Notes: generated by a model from the sequence alone, not told the origin. A stretch of DNA of 64,000 nucleotides from Stenopsyche tienmushanensis (GCA_008973525.1 WACJ01000357.1:62001-126000); one strand, 5' to 3'. Counted from the first letter of the stretch, positions 1 through 14,504 are shown. Made by a program: numbers and translations.

Positions 1-3000
1 GATGGCAGAGATACTACTGATAATATGAATAAAACGACATTTTCGACAGGACAGTCTACTATTTAAGTGAGAAGTTTACCAATAAATAATGCCATCTACA
101 CAACGAGATGCTCGAAATAAGTTAAGCTTAAAGTCATTTAATACCATTATAAGACTATTTAAATCCACCAAAAGAAATGCCTGCAGATGTTATAAATTTG
201 GCACTGGACTTAAAATCATAAATGGTCCAAATTTTGTAGCTGATCTTTTGTGCCCTCATCCTCAGCTCCTTAAGCAAAGAAGATTTTCACGGGGTTGAAA
301 TTTACATATAATATTATGCCCCTACCTTTCATCGTTCAGTGTTTCGAATTTATTTTGTCTGCAGTATGTTGAAGAATATTAGAAGACTAATAGTGTCTAT
401 AAAACTTGTATTCGATTTTAATTAATACATATGCTCTAGCATAGGCTTTAATCTGATGTAATTTAAGCGTTTATATCAAAAATCCGATTGCCAAGTAAAT
501 GTTTCAAAACTTTGCATTTAAGATGATGAAATTACGCTATCAATTAGTTATAAGATTTAAATACTTTGGGTAAACTTAATTAGATCAAATTTTCATATGA
601 TTGTCTCGATCCGGATTCTGCTACCTGATTACCTGATTTCTAGATTCTTCAATAGTAATTACTGAGATTATTGATAAACTCATAAATTGATTGATAATAA
701 AATGTTAAAAATATCGAAAAAGAAGATAATTTATTTGTCCTTTTGTGTCAAATATTTCATCTGATCCCCATTTAAAATCAGCTTTATTCTGGAATGTTTG
801 GGATTCGTTGATGATATTATAAAAGCGATGTTTGTTAGATAAAATAACTCTCAGTAGCTTTTTTTCCATCTAAAACATGTATGTAATATATCTGGTAGCT
901 CGTTATATATATTAAATATATTATACAGTGTTGAACATATACGTTTGTTATATCATATAATACGAGGCTTGTTTCTGTTATAAATATCTTTATTTAAGGA
1001 AGTATCGAGTGTAGTTCCTAACTGCTGAATACTCTGATTAGGATAAGATATACTTGGGCAAAACTTCTTCATCCAAGACTTAAAGTTTGTGGTTCATATT
1101 CATGATCATCCAGCCGAAATTTATCAAAACATCGTCGGCACTTGCAGGGACTTAAGGTATTACCATATCCACTATTCAAATTTTAAATCGCAAAACTTGC
1201 CTAATTCGATTATAGCTCTCATCGATGCCGTTATATTTCGTTCGTCATGCTTACATTCACACAGGCACGAAAGCTCAAAGTTGTCTCTGCTGGCATTTTG
1301 CGCTGAAATCCGGCTTAATATTTGTTAATGAATGATATGGTTGCGAAAACACTGCTCTTTATCGGACGTGGATGTAAAATTTGAAGAGTTGTGCAAACTA
1401 TTCGAATTTCGCATTCGAATGAATATGTAATGAGTGAATTAGTCTTAAAATACGCCATGGTATAACATGAGAGGCTTGCTTGTATGCACGAAAATCAAAA
1501 GCCGAAAGCTCGCCCGAGGGATGTTAACAAATGTTAAAGTAAACAGAGATTTTATTTTGATTTACTAGTTTGCAAGGGAGGTTCTCATGGGCCCGGACCG
1601 GTAGTAGGATTTTTGTGTTTGACATATGAAAATGTTTTATGTGCTCGTTCTGCAAATAAAGGCGAGTTTTTAATTAACCGAGTTGGCGTATCCTATATTA
1701 AAATCCACCGATTGTTTTTTATCCTCGGCGATATATTTTTATCAATATTTACATTGGGGATGTAAAGGATATATCATAAAATGATTCTAGCTGAAATCTT
1801 TGAAAAAAGCCGTCCGTTTTTATTTCCAATGCGAACGCAGAATTCATGCAATCATTATGAAAGATGATCAAATTAACAGGCTTAGGAGCTTAAACCCTTC
1901 CCTTATTATTATTTTAATATTGACTTGACTTGAGGTATCTTTTATTCCCTTTATGGGATTATTGTCAATTAATTTGACATGGTTTTTCATAGCGAATATA
2001 TGTTTGAAAAATGTGGTCATCACCCCCATATCCTGTAGATTTAAACTCATTTTTTACAAATATGACTCTGATTATTAATTTAGATATTTAAATTAAAAAC
2101 AGCTTATATATTTAATTTTAATAGGAAAAAACTTATGAAATAAACATGCATTTTATTGAGCGCTTAAGCTACAACATCGTGAAATATACGTTCAATGAAT
2201 ACGAGCCAAACTCAATAAGCACGTACGAGAACCTGGTATGTTTATTGATATAAACGCGTCATGGAGACATATGTTGGAGTGTAACGAGTTAAAATAAAGC
2301 ATGTTTTTATTTTATAAAATAATCATAACCAGAAGATTTCTAAAAAATGTGATAAAACAGTTATATTTTGTATTTTTTACAGCTAATTTAACGCTTCAAG
2401 CGTTATTATGGACACACAGACGAACATACAGTATGAAATGTTTGATATAAATTTTTGAAATGGGTTTATTCATAATTTAGGGGATATATGTATTGGGGCG
2501 TATGTGTTGTGAAAAATTGGTTGTAAATAATTCATAACGAAAACATTTCATCGTTGTAGGATGTTGGTAGTGTAATTTTCAGCTAATGGGGTTGTATCGA
2601 TATTGGTTATAGGAATTTATAGTCCCGATGAAATACACAGAGTGAAGACAGTTAAGTTTGATTTGTGAGCATTTTTCGCGTTGGAAAGAGGAATAATAAA
2701 AACAAATGGCGGCCGGAAGTGCGATGCAAACGATGGAAAATGACGGTATAAATTTTCCAGGGAGAACCGGGAGCGATCGGAAAATGGCCGAACGAAAGAA
2801 TATATTGTTCGGCAACGGTTCCTGGACACGCCAAAATGCATATTAATTGAAATTTTATGTAAGCGCTTTTAAGCTCTTCGTGCTGTTCGCCTCTTTCATG
2901 GCGGCTTAGAGGAGATGAAATTTGGTATGCAAAATTTTCGACTGACTTTTTTTGTCGCATTTCGAATGTTTTTCGGCTCGTACTAAAGTTCCGGCGAAAA

Positions 3001-3506
3001 TATTTATAGTTGGATATTTTAAGCTTTGCCGCTAAAAGGTACATCGAATCAAATATCCTTTGAAAAATACAGTTTTTTATACCTGGCACTGCTGAGGACC
3101 CTGTCGGCTAGGTGATGTAGGTTTTGAGCGTAATCTTCTTGATGCAAATCGAGAGCTCCCTGTACCACCGTCACCTATTGAAATAATAATAAAATAATAT
3201 AAAATATCAGACGGTTATTCAAAGAAAAATTAACATTTTCAAGGGGAAAATCCGTTGCAAAATAATAAAAAATTCAATATTTAATTCAAAATAATGATGC
3301 ATCATGGATGAAGAGTCTCATCGTCGATTGAGGTGGATTTTTATTATTATTGAATATTAATATTACATTACATTTTCAAGTACAACCATCCCTTGATTTT
3401 CACTATTTCAATGTTAAAGGATACTAAAAATTCAGTGAGTGATATATAAACTATTCACATATGTAATATGGGCAAATTTCAATTACAATATTAAACAGGG
3501 AATGTA
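1..3506. other. No gene seen; AT-rich non-coding tract
   Basis: No exon with splice signals, RNA gene or recognisable transposon segment was found. Short open frames here are not protein-like. A relatively GC-rich patch at about 2640-3090 is open in three overlapping minus-strand frames, but none looks conserved in composition. It could be a non-coding conserved island, but only a cross-species alignment could show that. The tract probably lies downstream of, or within an intron of, the minus-strand gene represented by the exon at 7877-8020. Confidence 0.5.
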
Positions 3507-4502
3507 CACTCAAACCTCTTTTTGTGCGATTTCGAAGTTATGCGGTTTTTTTAAAACATTTTTTTGTTAATTTCATAAAGAGTACGTATCGAGATATTTA
3601 GGATAAAATCATCAACAATAACCGAAATTTGGAAAAAAATTATAATTTGGGATTGTGTAAATCATATTGCACAGTGTGTAGATTTTGAAAAAAAATTATT
3701 TTGTTTTTTTGCATTTTTACAATGTTTCGACTTTCAAAAATACATTCTCCAAAGGAATTTCCAAAATTCCAACTACTTACGGAGTTATAGCTATTTTAGT
3801 GACGCCAGTCATACCACAATGAAATCTTTTAACGGATTCTTCTCGACACATCTTTTTTCAATATCTCAAGTTTTAATTAATTAATTTACTTCAAAATGGG
3901 TACAAATCTTTTCTATATAACCCTCTATTGTCCCTACCAGATTTATGTCAAAATTTATTTTTTAACTATTTAAAAAAAAATTAAAACTGTGACAAAATAA
4001 GGCTGAAAAATGATTTTTTTTAACAGTCGCCATTTTGTGATTATTTTTTGAGCTAGGGACTATAGCGACATCTTTACTAATTATTAATTGAATTATTAAA
4101 AAGAGAAAATCTCACAGAATAATGATGACATTGACACTGGGTACTTTGAATCATATCGAAAATCGCAACGAAAATTATCATAAAGCGATGATAGTTTGTA
4201 ATTAAAATATTTAGTATTTCTCTATTGGATGTCTAGAATTTGAGATACCAGACCCTTAAAAATTTACTAATGGTGCAAGACGTCCTTTAAATGTTACCAA
4301 AAATGTTTTTTTTTATTGCTTTATTTTTTTCCTGTTTTTATTAACTTTTTTTATGCGATTTCGGATATTTTTATGTAGCTGTTTCAATGTTATGCGGTTT
4401 TTAAAATCCATGGAATATATCTTTTCTTTTTCTATGTAAGTCATAGCTTTTTTGTGCGATTTTTCGCGGAATGCATCTACCGCACAAAAAAAGATTTTAG
4501 TG
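3507..4502. mobile_element. pogo/Tigger-like non-autonomous DNA transposon, copy A
   Basis: The element begins CACTCAAACCTCTTTTTGTG and ends with the inverted counterpart, whose reverse complement begins CACTAAAATCTTTTTTTGTG. It is flanked by TA on both sides (3505-3506 and 4503-4504). Internally it repeats the phrase GTGCGATTT and a GCGGTTTTTAAA phrase near both ends. A second, shorter copy lies at 21787-22389. The TA target site and a terminus containing AAACCTC are typical of pogo/Tigger elements, so the superfamily is inferred from ends alone. No transposase coding is visible. Length is about 996 bp. Relative to copy B it keeps an extra roughly 400 bp internal block at about 3950-4350. 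Confidence 0.75.
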
Positions 4503-4769
4503 TATATTATTCCCCAAATTAACTAGAAATTATTAATATTTAAAATAAATAAATATGGCGGTATAAAAACACCAATTGCGAAGAAGAAAGAAAGAAAACA
4601 ATTCCGAATAAAATATTTTTCTTATTAACATATAGATATTGAATTAATTTGCTTGTAAAAAGTATGTTATTTATGTAGGCAGTTTTTAATATCTTGAAAG
4701 TTATCTCATGATGTTTGACGAGCTTCATATCTTTTTTAGGCGGCTTTCATAGCACTAATATGAAATGTT

Positions 4770-5560
4770 CCTTCGTATTTGATATTTTTTTATTCCTCAA
4801 GCATTCCCATGGATGCACAGATGATGGTAAATAAAATTATATGTCAACATCGCAGGCTTTGAACGACGAAAATATTCTAAAAGTCCATTTTTGACCTCAT
4901 CGTTTGTTTTGTAATTTTTTCCATCCAAATAATGCTGCATAAAAAGATGAAAATTCGTCGGAGCGATGTCTGAAAAATAAGGATGATGTCGAATTTTCTT
5001 CCATCCAAGGCTGTTTATTTTTTCCCCACGTTATTTTTGCTTTATAAGGGCGAACATTATCATGCTGTAAAAGCACTTGTTTTCTATGCACGAGAGAGGG
5101 TCGTTATTTTGTATTTCCACCGTTAAACGATCTAATTGTTTACAATACAGTATTAAATTTATTGTTTATCAAAGTTTAATTGTTTCAAAATGAATGATAC
5201 CTTTGCAATCCCTCCAAAAAGACGCAGTCTTTTTGTTGTTGTCAGGTCGGGCTTAGGGATCGGTTTTGCTACCTGAGCCTTCGATAACCATTGATTTTTA
5301 CGTCCATAATTAGAGCAAAGAACCTATTTCTCATCTTCAGTTATTAAATCGTCTAAAATGGTGTTTCGGGTTTCATTTTTAGAAGTTGTTCGCATGCTTT
5401 ATTGCGGTTGCCCCGGTTCTTTTTGCTTAGCTCGTGCGACATCCATCTTCCTTGTGTCCTCATCTTCCAGTCCACCCGTATTCAAGTCTTTCACTTCCAG
5501 GGCAATTTTTTAAATCAAAACTTCGGGAACCAATTTTGATATTTGCGAACACTTAAAATA
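4770..5560 (-). pseudogene. mariner transposase relic
   Basis: Read on the minus strand across several frames, this stretch encodes most of a mariner-type (DD34D) transposase. Visible segments are a WxxHEL-like helix region near 5440, ITEDEK with the first catalytic aspartate near 5330, KPIPKPDLTT near 5250, the LLQHDN motif with the second aspartate near 5060, HHPYFSD with the expected third acidic site near 4970, and a C-terminal stretch LDGKNYKTNDEVKNGLLEY near 4900. Frameshifts and stops separate these pieces, so it cannot make a working enzyme. Mariner transposases are about 345 residues, and roughly 250 are represented here. Terminal inverted repeats were not located. A related scrap lies at 24385-24550. 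Confidence 0.87.
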
Positions 5561-7876
5561 TGCAGCAGCCTAAGTGAAACTAGTCCCCAAAAAACGGTCA
5601 AGCAATAAAACGAAAAACATTTCGGGTTCTAATTATGTTGTATTTTTATAACTCTTTTTTAAGGTGCCATATTCGCAATGGATTTTTATTGGACGATTAT
5701 CATAGGAAATACATGTAAAGGGCTTGTTATTATAATTATCCGAGTAAACGCATACCTCGCTTTATGGCCTAGATGCGTTCCGGAAAAATTGACTGTAAAG
5801 CAAAAAACCCTATAACAGAGAAGCTGACACTAATAGTATAATGTTTTTGGTCGTATAACGAAACATTGTGGATCTTAAATATATAAGGACATACCATACG
5901 AAGAGTTGGAATTTCAGTTATTAATCAAATATATATGTTAAAGGGATGAAAAGCGGGATAAGTGAGTGCCGTACAAGTTGTAAGAAGACCAAAAAGAACA
6001 AAAAATGTTCATGCTTACTGTATGGTGGACAAATAAGGGCAGACTATTATGGTTGAATCATATTGTTATGAAATCGAAAATATGCACCGACTACAAATGA
6101 AACAACTAATTCTAATGAATAGGCATAAGCCCTAACTGCTCCAAGATAATTCTAATTAGTACACATTGCAGATTAAAATCAAATACTCTTAATTCACCTT
6201 ATTTATCAGACGTTTTTCACTACTTTTTTCTCTAAAACCAGGATGAGCTAATTAATTTTTTTTTTGGTTCTAAAAATGCAGAATTTAGATGCTTTCTACG
6301 AATTCCGAACGTTCATGTGGCATGCCCTAATGCTTATGACAAACACATATGAAATGAATTTTTTACAGATTGTATGATGATTTCGTCCTGTCGATGATGA
6401 TGAATGTTTGCGATAATAGCGGCAGTATTTGATTATTTGACATAAATTTGTCGAATATGGTATGAATTTCCATTGCGAACGTATTATATAGGCTACATTT
6501 TATGGCATGCATGAATAGAATCGTATTAATTCGGAGCGTTTCATTTTATGCGAGTTTCGACACATTCTTGCATTTTACATTGTACTTGGCTGTAATGTAG
6601 AGACGTTAAATGGAATCGTGTTTGAAAGTGTATACGAGTTGTAACATAAATAAATATATGGTTCTGCTAAACAGGATGTACCGTTCAGCGCCGATGGCAA
6701 ATGCGAACTTTCTTCGGTAGGGGTGACAAACTTTTGAATGTATGTATACGCTTTGGAAATGGGGTGCCTCAATTGGTGCGATATATTAGAATGCCTGAAG
6801 GGATGGGAATTTGAAAAATAAAATTGTCAGTAAGATCGCATGTTTAAAAATTGCGAATATTCGAGTCTATGATTTATGAAATAGTTCTTGTCTGCGGCAA
6901 GTTTGCATATTCTTCAAACGCTGTAATCAATCTTGTGCTCGCTAATGTTTGCGGCTTGGAGTTAAGACGTTGCAAGTTTTGTACGCATGTGTTTGAGGGT
7001 GGATATGATTGTGACCATGGTCACAAATCTGAACTTCTTGCCAACTTTATATCCCAGAGAAGCCTCGATCTAAGCCTTTTTAGATTAAGCTCTTACTAAG
7101 TGTGTAACAAAGTTTAATATCATATATGAAATATGTTTGAATACAGGGAAGATGAGCTCTCTTAAGAAAATATGGGCTTGAGACTTAAGAAATCAAAACA
7201 ATAATTGTTTTTTGATATTTGAGCTATTTATGCTTGACGTCTTGATCTCATCTTTCAGCATTGATTTCCATAAAATGTAAGCAAAGATAATAACAGAAAA
7301 ATATAACCATAGAATAAATCATTATTTACGATTTAGGCTCCCTTGATTTTGGCAAAACAAATACATTTAAGGCAAAAAATTATGATTTATACGCCTTATT
7401 TTACATATCCTTACAACACCCTATTAAATAAGTAAATTTGCAGGGATGCAGAATGTACTCTTAACTAATAAATAATCTTTTTAGAACAAAACATTAAATT
7501 CTATATTCTATTCCCTAAAATGATCTATGTATCTGTCGTAATTATACGACATAATTGAATGTATTGTAGGAAATCATCTTTGAGGCAAAGATATTTTGAC
7601 TTGATATATAAGCGCAAATTTGGAATTTTAGCGAATATATCAATATAATATTCGCCAAAGAGAATATTTTATTTGGATTATGCAAAACAGTCGTAAATAT
7701 AATTGTGGACGATGGGGATACGGTTCAATATGGTTATTCATTCGTTTGACCCTTTAAGCTGAGTCCGCCACTAACAAGATTAAATAGGTCGTCTATGCAA
7801 ATCGCTTAAATTTTTGATCGCAAAATTTACCATTCACCATGGGGATTAAAGCAAATCGAATTAATTGTGTCTTTAC
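5561..7876. other. No gene seen; non-coding tract
   Basis: AT-rich sequence without splice-flanked open frames, RNA genes or recognisable transposon coding. It lies immediately downstream (minus-strand sense) of the exon at 7877-8020 and is best read as intron. Confidence 0.5.
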
Positions 7877-8020
7877 CTGCGTCTTGTTCGTTCTGACCAG
7901 GGCTATTGGATGTGTCCGAAGCATGGAAGGCTTCTGATGGCAATTGGGGAGACAAATCCATGTCGTGATAGGGAGACGAATCCAGCAGATCAAATGTTGC
8001 TGTCGCTGACTCTCCACCAC
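7877..8020 (-). CDS. Internal coding exon, unknown protein, Ser/Asp/Pro/Gln-rich
   Basis: On the minus strand a pyrimidine-rich tract ending TTTTTTCGCAG precedes the exon and GCAG|GTAAAG closes it, so both splice sites are good. The 144-nt exon is open throughout in one frame: two bases finish a codon, 47 codons follow and one base is left, a symmetric 1-1 exon. The peptide starts GGESATATFDLL, includes SPYHDMDLSPQLPSEAF and ends PGQNEQDA. It looks like a disordered, acidic and serine-rich linker. Its local GC content exceeds that of the flanks. The incoming phase fits the exon at 26902-27043, which ends with one G, giving a Gly codon if they are joined directly. I do not recognise the protein. 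Exon status is inferred from splice sites and composition. Confidence 0.75.
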
Positions 8021-10019
8021 CTGCGAAAAAACAATAAAATACATATTTAATACCATCGATGAAGTATTACAGAGTGGGGGTGGTAGAACCCAGGAGGGTG
8101 TTATAGTTCGATGTAGCATCTGTCGCATGGGATAACTTTGCACTCGGGCAATTAAACGTGTTTCCGTAAAGATAAGCACAGAGAGGGAGCTGAAACTCGG
8201 TCAAACTACACATAGTATGCTCGTTGTTATAAAAGCCGAAAAACTCTGCAATTTATAACTAGCCCAGTTCAAAAAGGCTTTGAACAACGCTTATAAACGA
8301 CCTGATTAAAATTGCAAAATAAAAGCTTCCAATGGAAAATTTTGTTCAAAAACGAAGCACAAATATTATTTTCGCGTGAAAATCACTTGAATCAGGTTAG
8401 ATGAATGTAGTATTAAAGAAAGGCGAATAATAATTTAAGGGATCGTTGATGATTTTGCCATGTTTAGAAAAGTGATCCCTCCCTCATTTGGGGTTCCTTT
8501 CTGCCTGAAGAGTCAAAAATAAATATTCTGTATTAAACAATTTATTATATCGTTACCAGACCTGATATTTTTCTATACTCTGAGCCTCCTTTTAATACGA
8601 TAATGAACGGATTAGATAATCGTCCAATTTTAAAGCGATCATGTGTAGATGAGGCACAGCCCGAAAGGGTTGATAACTACGGCGTTAATGCTTGTGATTA
8701 ATAAATAATATTTTTTTATGTACTATAGTACTTTGTCGATTTTCAAAGGTGCTTTTATAAGTGTATATTTTATACATAAATATATTATTTTATGATCCAT
8801 CTATGCATTCTGAGTAAGCAGCTTATTTTTTTTCAATCGGGTTATTTTTACGATGCCCTTTTACGTTCTCGCTTTCATCACGCCCTTCTCCCATTCAATC
8901 AAATGAAAACTTAGTTTATTGTATGGGATGGGGTCGTAACTCGCTGAAGAAGCCTCCACGACAAAGCCGCATTTCAGAAATAATATTGATACATATTTTT
9001 GAATTCGTTAGAATGAGTCCAAATCGATGCTTTGAATTATTCCGAAAATTTCATCTACCGGATTAGAGCAAGTTGAGAAGTCGGACGCTCTGGGGAGGAA
9101 AGTCTTCAAAGAGTTTCCTCCTGCTTGCACCGTATAAAACCATTATTTTTTCGCCGCCGAAACTTTTTACGTCTCCTTAATTATCATTAATTTTCTTTTG
9201 AATATTACCTTCTCCTCATTGCGGGAAAACCCCCCTCCGATCGGAAAGTTTTTCCATCCACTCCAACTCGTCCCCCGACAGAGTAAACACGTCCCGCTTT
9301 GTATGTATATAAATATTTTTCCATTCACGAATTAAAAAGGAAGAAAATTAATTCTCTCCTGCGATCCTCTTTTCAGCTAATGAAAATTAAATTTCCAGAA
9401 ACAAAGAATTTCCTCCAACTCGTGCACAAATGATGTACTGCGCCTATACACACATATATATATTTTGTAGGTTTTATCTCATCTTTTTCATACCGAAAAG
9501 TCGAGCTCGACAAACTAGTTATAAAGATGTATTCACAGTATCACACGATTTTATGCACATTTTTATGATACGGTCGTTACTCTCGTATTTGCATAAAAAG
9601 CAATTCAGGATGAAATAGTATGCGAAGCCTTCGGCATAATTCATTTTCTTTTCGCCCTGCTCCTGTGCTTGCGAAACGTAAAAATATTTAATAAATCAGC
9701 ATTGAATCTTTGCTATTTGCAAACTTATCAAATCAAAAATGCGAAATGTTTCGTCACAATTGTTTGCAATTTAACGTGCAGAATAATTAAAAACAATGTC
9801 ATTTTCGATACCCATTCAATTATACGAAACTAATAAACAAAGAGGCTGGTGATGATATTTAAGATTTAATGTAGAAAACTGTATTTTTTAATATTGCATC
9901 ATTGCAATTTCATTGCTTGATGAAAGTATTGTAAGCCATCAACTGTTTCAGAAACTCTGTAGCTTAATTTTCCACTTCACTAGCTATTTGAAAAATTGTA
10001 ACAGTGACTTAAAATGGGT
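8021..10019. other. Intronic non-coding tract
   Basis: No exon or transposon recognised. A moderately GC-rich, pyrimidine-rich patch at about 9050-9300 stands out from the AT-rich background but is not open in a protein-like way. It may be a conserved non-coding element, which only a cross-species alignment would show. Confidence 0.45.
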
Positions 10020-10960
10020 TCCCTTGAAAGCAAACTTGCCTCAAATAAAAACAAATTACAAGGAATTGGTGAGTTTAAGAAGGAGTTTTGCAATGAGCGG
10101 ATCGACGTATACTTCCATCATTGCGATCATATAAAGTCTCATTGGAAATTGCCAAGAAAAAAACTCATACAATTGGAGAAAATCTCATTAAATTCTGTAT
10201 GTTGAAGATGCTGAAATTAATTCTAGGGGATTCTTTAGTTAGGGATTGTCTTTAGTTGCTAAAAAGTAAAAGAACTAACTCCCTAAGGAAGGAGAATCCA
10301 CTACATGATTATCTGGTCCTTGTCAATTAGACTCTTCCAACTCATATGCAAGAGGTGCTTAATTCAAGCAAATTACATCAAATCTGGAGCTCTTAACACC
10401 CGTCTGCTTAAAAAACTGTTCAAAGACACGGATTCTGACACGAGGTTCATCTTTTTTAGACTGCAGTACGCTGCTTGTCAAAAGGACACATGAATCGTGT
10501 CTTTGAATTGAAAGATGAAATCAAGTTGTTTCTGGTGCAAGTGCAAGAAAAACATGATCTTTTAGTTTATTTTAACGACAAAGCTTAGTTGAAAAGAATA
10601 GCATATTTAGCAGATATATTAGCAAAATAGGCTTAAACTGAAGCTTCAGAGAAAGGAAACGAATATTATCGTATTTCACGATAAGTTCAGAGCATTTTTA
10701 TCCAAGCTGCAAAACTGGCAAAGAAGAATAAATCTTGGAAACATTGTCATATTTGAGAAAATCTGCGGTGTGCTAAATGAAAGAAGTTGAAATAAATGAA
10801 AATTTGAAGGAGGAGATTATCGGACAACTCGAATCCCTTGAAAGCGTTACTTTGCTGAGCCGAAAGACGAAGAAACTACTCTGTCAGAAAGTTCATTTTC
10901 TGCTTCCATTAATTTAGCCATAATTTCTGATGAATTTCAAAGAGCTTCACTTTTCGCGAG
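10020..10960 (+). pseudogene. hAT-superfamily transposase relic (ZBED5/GTF2IRD2-like group)
   Basis: The plus strand encodes successive pieces of a hAT transposase with shifts between frames: LPQIKTNYKELV near 10035, VSLEIAKKKKTHTIGE-like text near 10140 (here KVSLEIAKKKTHTIGENL), KSGALNTRLLKK near 10380, NRVFELKDEIKLFL near 10495, IAYLADI near 10600, IIVFHDKFRAFLSKLQNW near 10670, and INLGNIVIFEKICGVLNER followed by EINENLKEEIIGQLESLE near 10730-10850. This order matches the hAT-derived family that also gave host genes such as ZBED5 and GTF2IRD2. Multiple stops and frameshifts make it dead. The BED zinc finger at the N-terminus and the C-terminal dimerisation region are not seen. No 8-bp target duplication or terminal repeats were found. 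Confidence 0.85.
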
Positions 10961-13900
10961 TTTCTTTAATCGTGGTAGATCTTATTGTACATGCAATCAA
11001 ATCTATCACATTCGGATGTAATTTTAATATTTAATCTTATATATCAGTCTTGTAGATGTGTCAAGATTGAGAGTAATTGAGCTTTGACGTTTCAATTTAT
11101 AGCGTTGGTAGCACCACTGGAATCCATAAAGCATTCAGGCCGAAGGCTGGCCCCGCACGGATAAACACATCAATTCTTTTATTGATCTATAAAGGGAACA
11201 GAGAAAAGGCCGAAGAAGATAATGGAGTTCGCTCCAGCGATGCGTTTCTGCTCCAGTGAGGTGGTTCGCGACAAACAAATGGAAAAGTTGAAAATGGGTC
11301 GAGGTGTTGAAGAGGGAGGAGACGACTTGTAACCGAGGCGATCAATACGATTCCTAAAAATGGACAAAAAGTATCAATTGAAAAGACAGTAACCGAGGAG
11401 AAGATGCTTATTTCTACTTCTTTAAATTTTATTAAAAACCATTCAGGCTAACGGCACGCTTAGAACCTTTTTGTGCCGGACACGTTAAACGAACGATCGA
11501 ATCTTTTAAATGAGATGGGTTTTTAAAAGAGTTACAGGTTTAATCATCCGAGTTTAGCTCCTATAGTCCGATGTTAAATCATTCATAGATCATTTTGTTT
11601 ATGAAATTTTTTTGCAAACTAAATTATATACAGATTTCACTATTCAAGAATTTAAGCTCTTCAAAAATTATTTAAAATTAAAGATTAAGAATTTGCATTA
11701 ACTCATTCCGATCCGCTTATTTTTTTTTCGTTTTCGATTATTTTATATCATATTTACCTATTTTATTCGTATTTTACCTTCATTCATTTGGTAAGTAATA
11801 TGCCTACGTGCACTTTCATTCGAAAAGGCTTTTCATTCCGCCGGAATCTACCTTCGCTAAAAACAGTAATAATTCTCCTCATAATAGGCACATTTCTGTC
11901 ATCACAATTCTTTATGCCATTCACGGATACGTCGTCCGCAACGAATGTTGTCCGACTTCAAAAGTTTCCCTACTCCTGATTGTATGCGCACGTGAACGCA
12001 TTTCTTTCAAACGTGACGTACATAAATCAACATATAAACATGTGCTCTGTAAAAACGCCGTATAAAGTTACTCTGACATTAGAATAAAAGGCACAGACAA
12101 GTCTCTTTCATTTTCATTCTTGGAAGTGTAAGACAGAAGTGCTTCCATCATGCATCAAAAGAATTGTTTGAATGCAAAACGCGATACGTTTTTCGCCGTC
12201 ATTTGTTTGCAGTGAAATTCGCTTAAGAGGATAAAAACGCGACGATAAAAACGCGGGGGTAACTCAGAATTCTACCCCGTTGGAATAAGATGAGATAGAA
12301 GATGCGAATGTATTAAATTCATCACTAAGTAGGGCATAAAGTCACTTTAGCTGAGAGAAAAGATGTTTGACTTTGTTTTAACTTACAATGTTCTTATGGA
12401 TATTCAATGAACATTCACATAAAAAATATTTTCATAGGATGTTTTTTCTTTATTTTTATGTCAAATATAAATTAGTTTAGATGTTGGATGGGATCTTTGA
12501 ATGCCCATTTTCCAGAATCAATTTGAGATATTCATCGAGACAAATTGGATAAATCTAATGTTCAACAAAATTGCCTAAATATGCGTGAACTGCGTATAAT
12601 GTGTTATGATTTATGAGTTGTTTTTATTTATTTGATATTTAATTATAATAATAATAATTTTATTTTTCGCGCAATGGAAATTATTATACAAAAAATATGT
12701 TTGTGTAATATATATTAAAATAGGTGCGTTACTGGTCTAGTGGTTGTTTTGTGCTAGTGCACGTAGCTTATTTATGATATGACAGAGAAACTACAAACGA
12801 TTCTCATTCTCTTTTCGATCATCTGCAGTTTGAAGTTTGAATTTTCGTGACAATTAAGCCAAGTTGCCTCACCACGCATATGTATGTTAAATAAGTAAGT
12901 TTCACTTCAAAAAATATAATACAAAAATAATTATTCCAAGAGGGATTTGACCCAAATCTGAGATCAAATTTGATAGCACCAATCTGATAAGAATTCTATG
13001 CCATTGCCAGATTTAGGACAGGGCTACCATTTATGAATTGAATGTATCTTCAAAGTATAAGTCTAAATACATATTGATATGAAATAACCAAATGATTGGC
13101 TATCAAAGTCGTATATGACTGAAAAATAAGGACAAAGACGGTATAAAGTTATCAATTTTTAAAGGATTCGGATGAGGCTGTTATTGATCATTAACATTTT
13201 CAGTTCAATCTCCCCGCAATTTAAAAATAAATTGGTAAAACCGTAATTATAAAATTAATTTACCCTCAGTCGAATCTTTAACCTTTCTCTGTCCGGCTAT
13301 TATTTTTTAATTTTACTAAAATTATTTCATATTTTACCTATTTCATGAGATTTTGTATGTGATATTTTAAGCTATAATAGATATGTACAAAATAAGCACA
13401 AACACGATATTATTACAATGATTATTATACCCCTTATATTCAAAGGACTCACAGAACGAAAACGTATTATGTTCACATGTGCTACCATATTTGCGTGAAA
13501 TAACGCCCAAACGCTACATCTTACACGGATATTCGATTTCCACGTTCAGATTTAAATAAATCCGGCATTTTAATTAATTATAGGGAGTTAATTTAAAATC
13601 TCAAGGAGCATATTAAATAATTACGCAGAAACCCTATGACGTTTAATGCCTTCAGGTACGGCTCTTAATTGAATCGAACGCTGTACTCGTACTAAAACAG
13701 AAATTTAATATTACGCTGACGAGGGTTGTTTCCACGTTTATGTGGCATTTAGTATTGCAAATTGATATCCTACATTAAATAAAGCTCTTAATGAGAATCG
13801 ACTCTGGTAAATAACTAATATATTATTCGAGCCGTAATGCTACAAAAACCCCATTATAAATAACGCAAAAATTAATGAGTTAGGGGAAAAATGGCGTCTA

Positions 13901-14504
13901 CGTGGATGAAATTCAAATATTTGTTCGTGTGCTGCCAAAATTGCAAATGCATCCATTATGCAAAAAGGATTTGTAATTTAAAATTTCATTTCGCAAACAA
14001 TGCAATCTCTATTCATAATAAGCACTTTAAATGGAACTATTCATATCGAAATAATTGAATTGCACAATCAATTCACACAGTTCATCAAAGTTTACATTGT
14101 TCTCTTTATTCAAATATATGTATAAACCAAAAATTATTGATGATATTTGATGAAAATATTTTATCGATGATAAAATCACTTAAAATAGATCATAGTAGTA
14201 TTGCATTCAAAAACAATTTTTTAAAAAAAGTTTAGCCTGATTTTCTACTTCTGAAAATGTAAAGCTTTTATATAAAATAAATTAAAATATAAGGGAATGA
14301 TTTATAATAACGATAATTTTGGATTGTCTCTTACCTAAGATTTCTATTAAAAGAACTTATCCTAAACTAACCAAATGTGGAAAGTTTCTTAATTTACGCG
14401 TTTTTTTAAATATAGAAAAGCATGCATATAATCAGTTTCCTTGAATACTCTAGTTATTATATTTATTATTGTAAATATATATCATTATTTTATTAATTAT
14501 TTTG
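10961..14504. other. Intronic non-coding tract
   Basis: No exon or transposon coding recognised. The part at 13480-13900 contains ordered, relatively GC-balanced sequence with short TTAAT-rich motifs and could be a conserved non-coding element, but nothing in the sequence alone proves it. A tRNA-like A-box phrase near 12732 was considered and set aside. Confidence 0.45.

Noticed and set aside
12720..12990. tRNA-like phrases: TGGTCTAGTGG near 12732, GGATTTGACCC near 12944 and TAGCACCA near 12974
   Set aside because: The A-box-like and B-box-like pieces are over 200 bp apart, no cloverleaf closes, and the acceptor complement (GGTGC/GCACC) is short enough to occur by chance.
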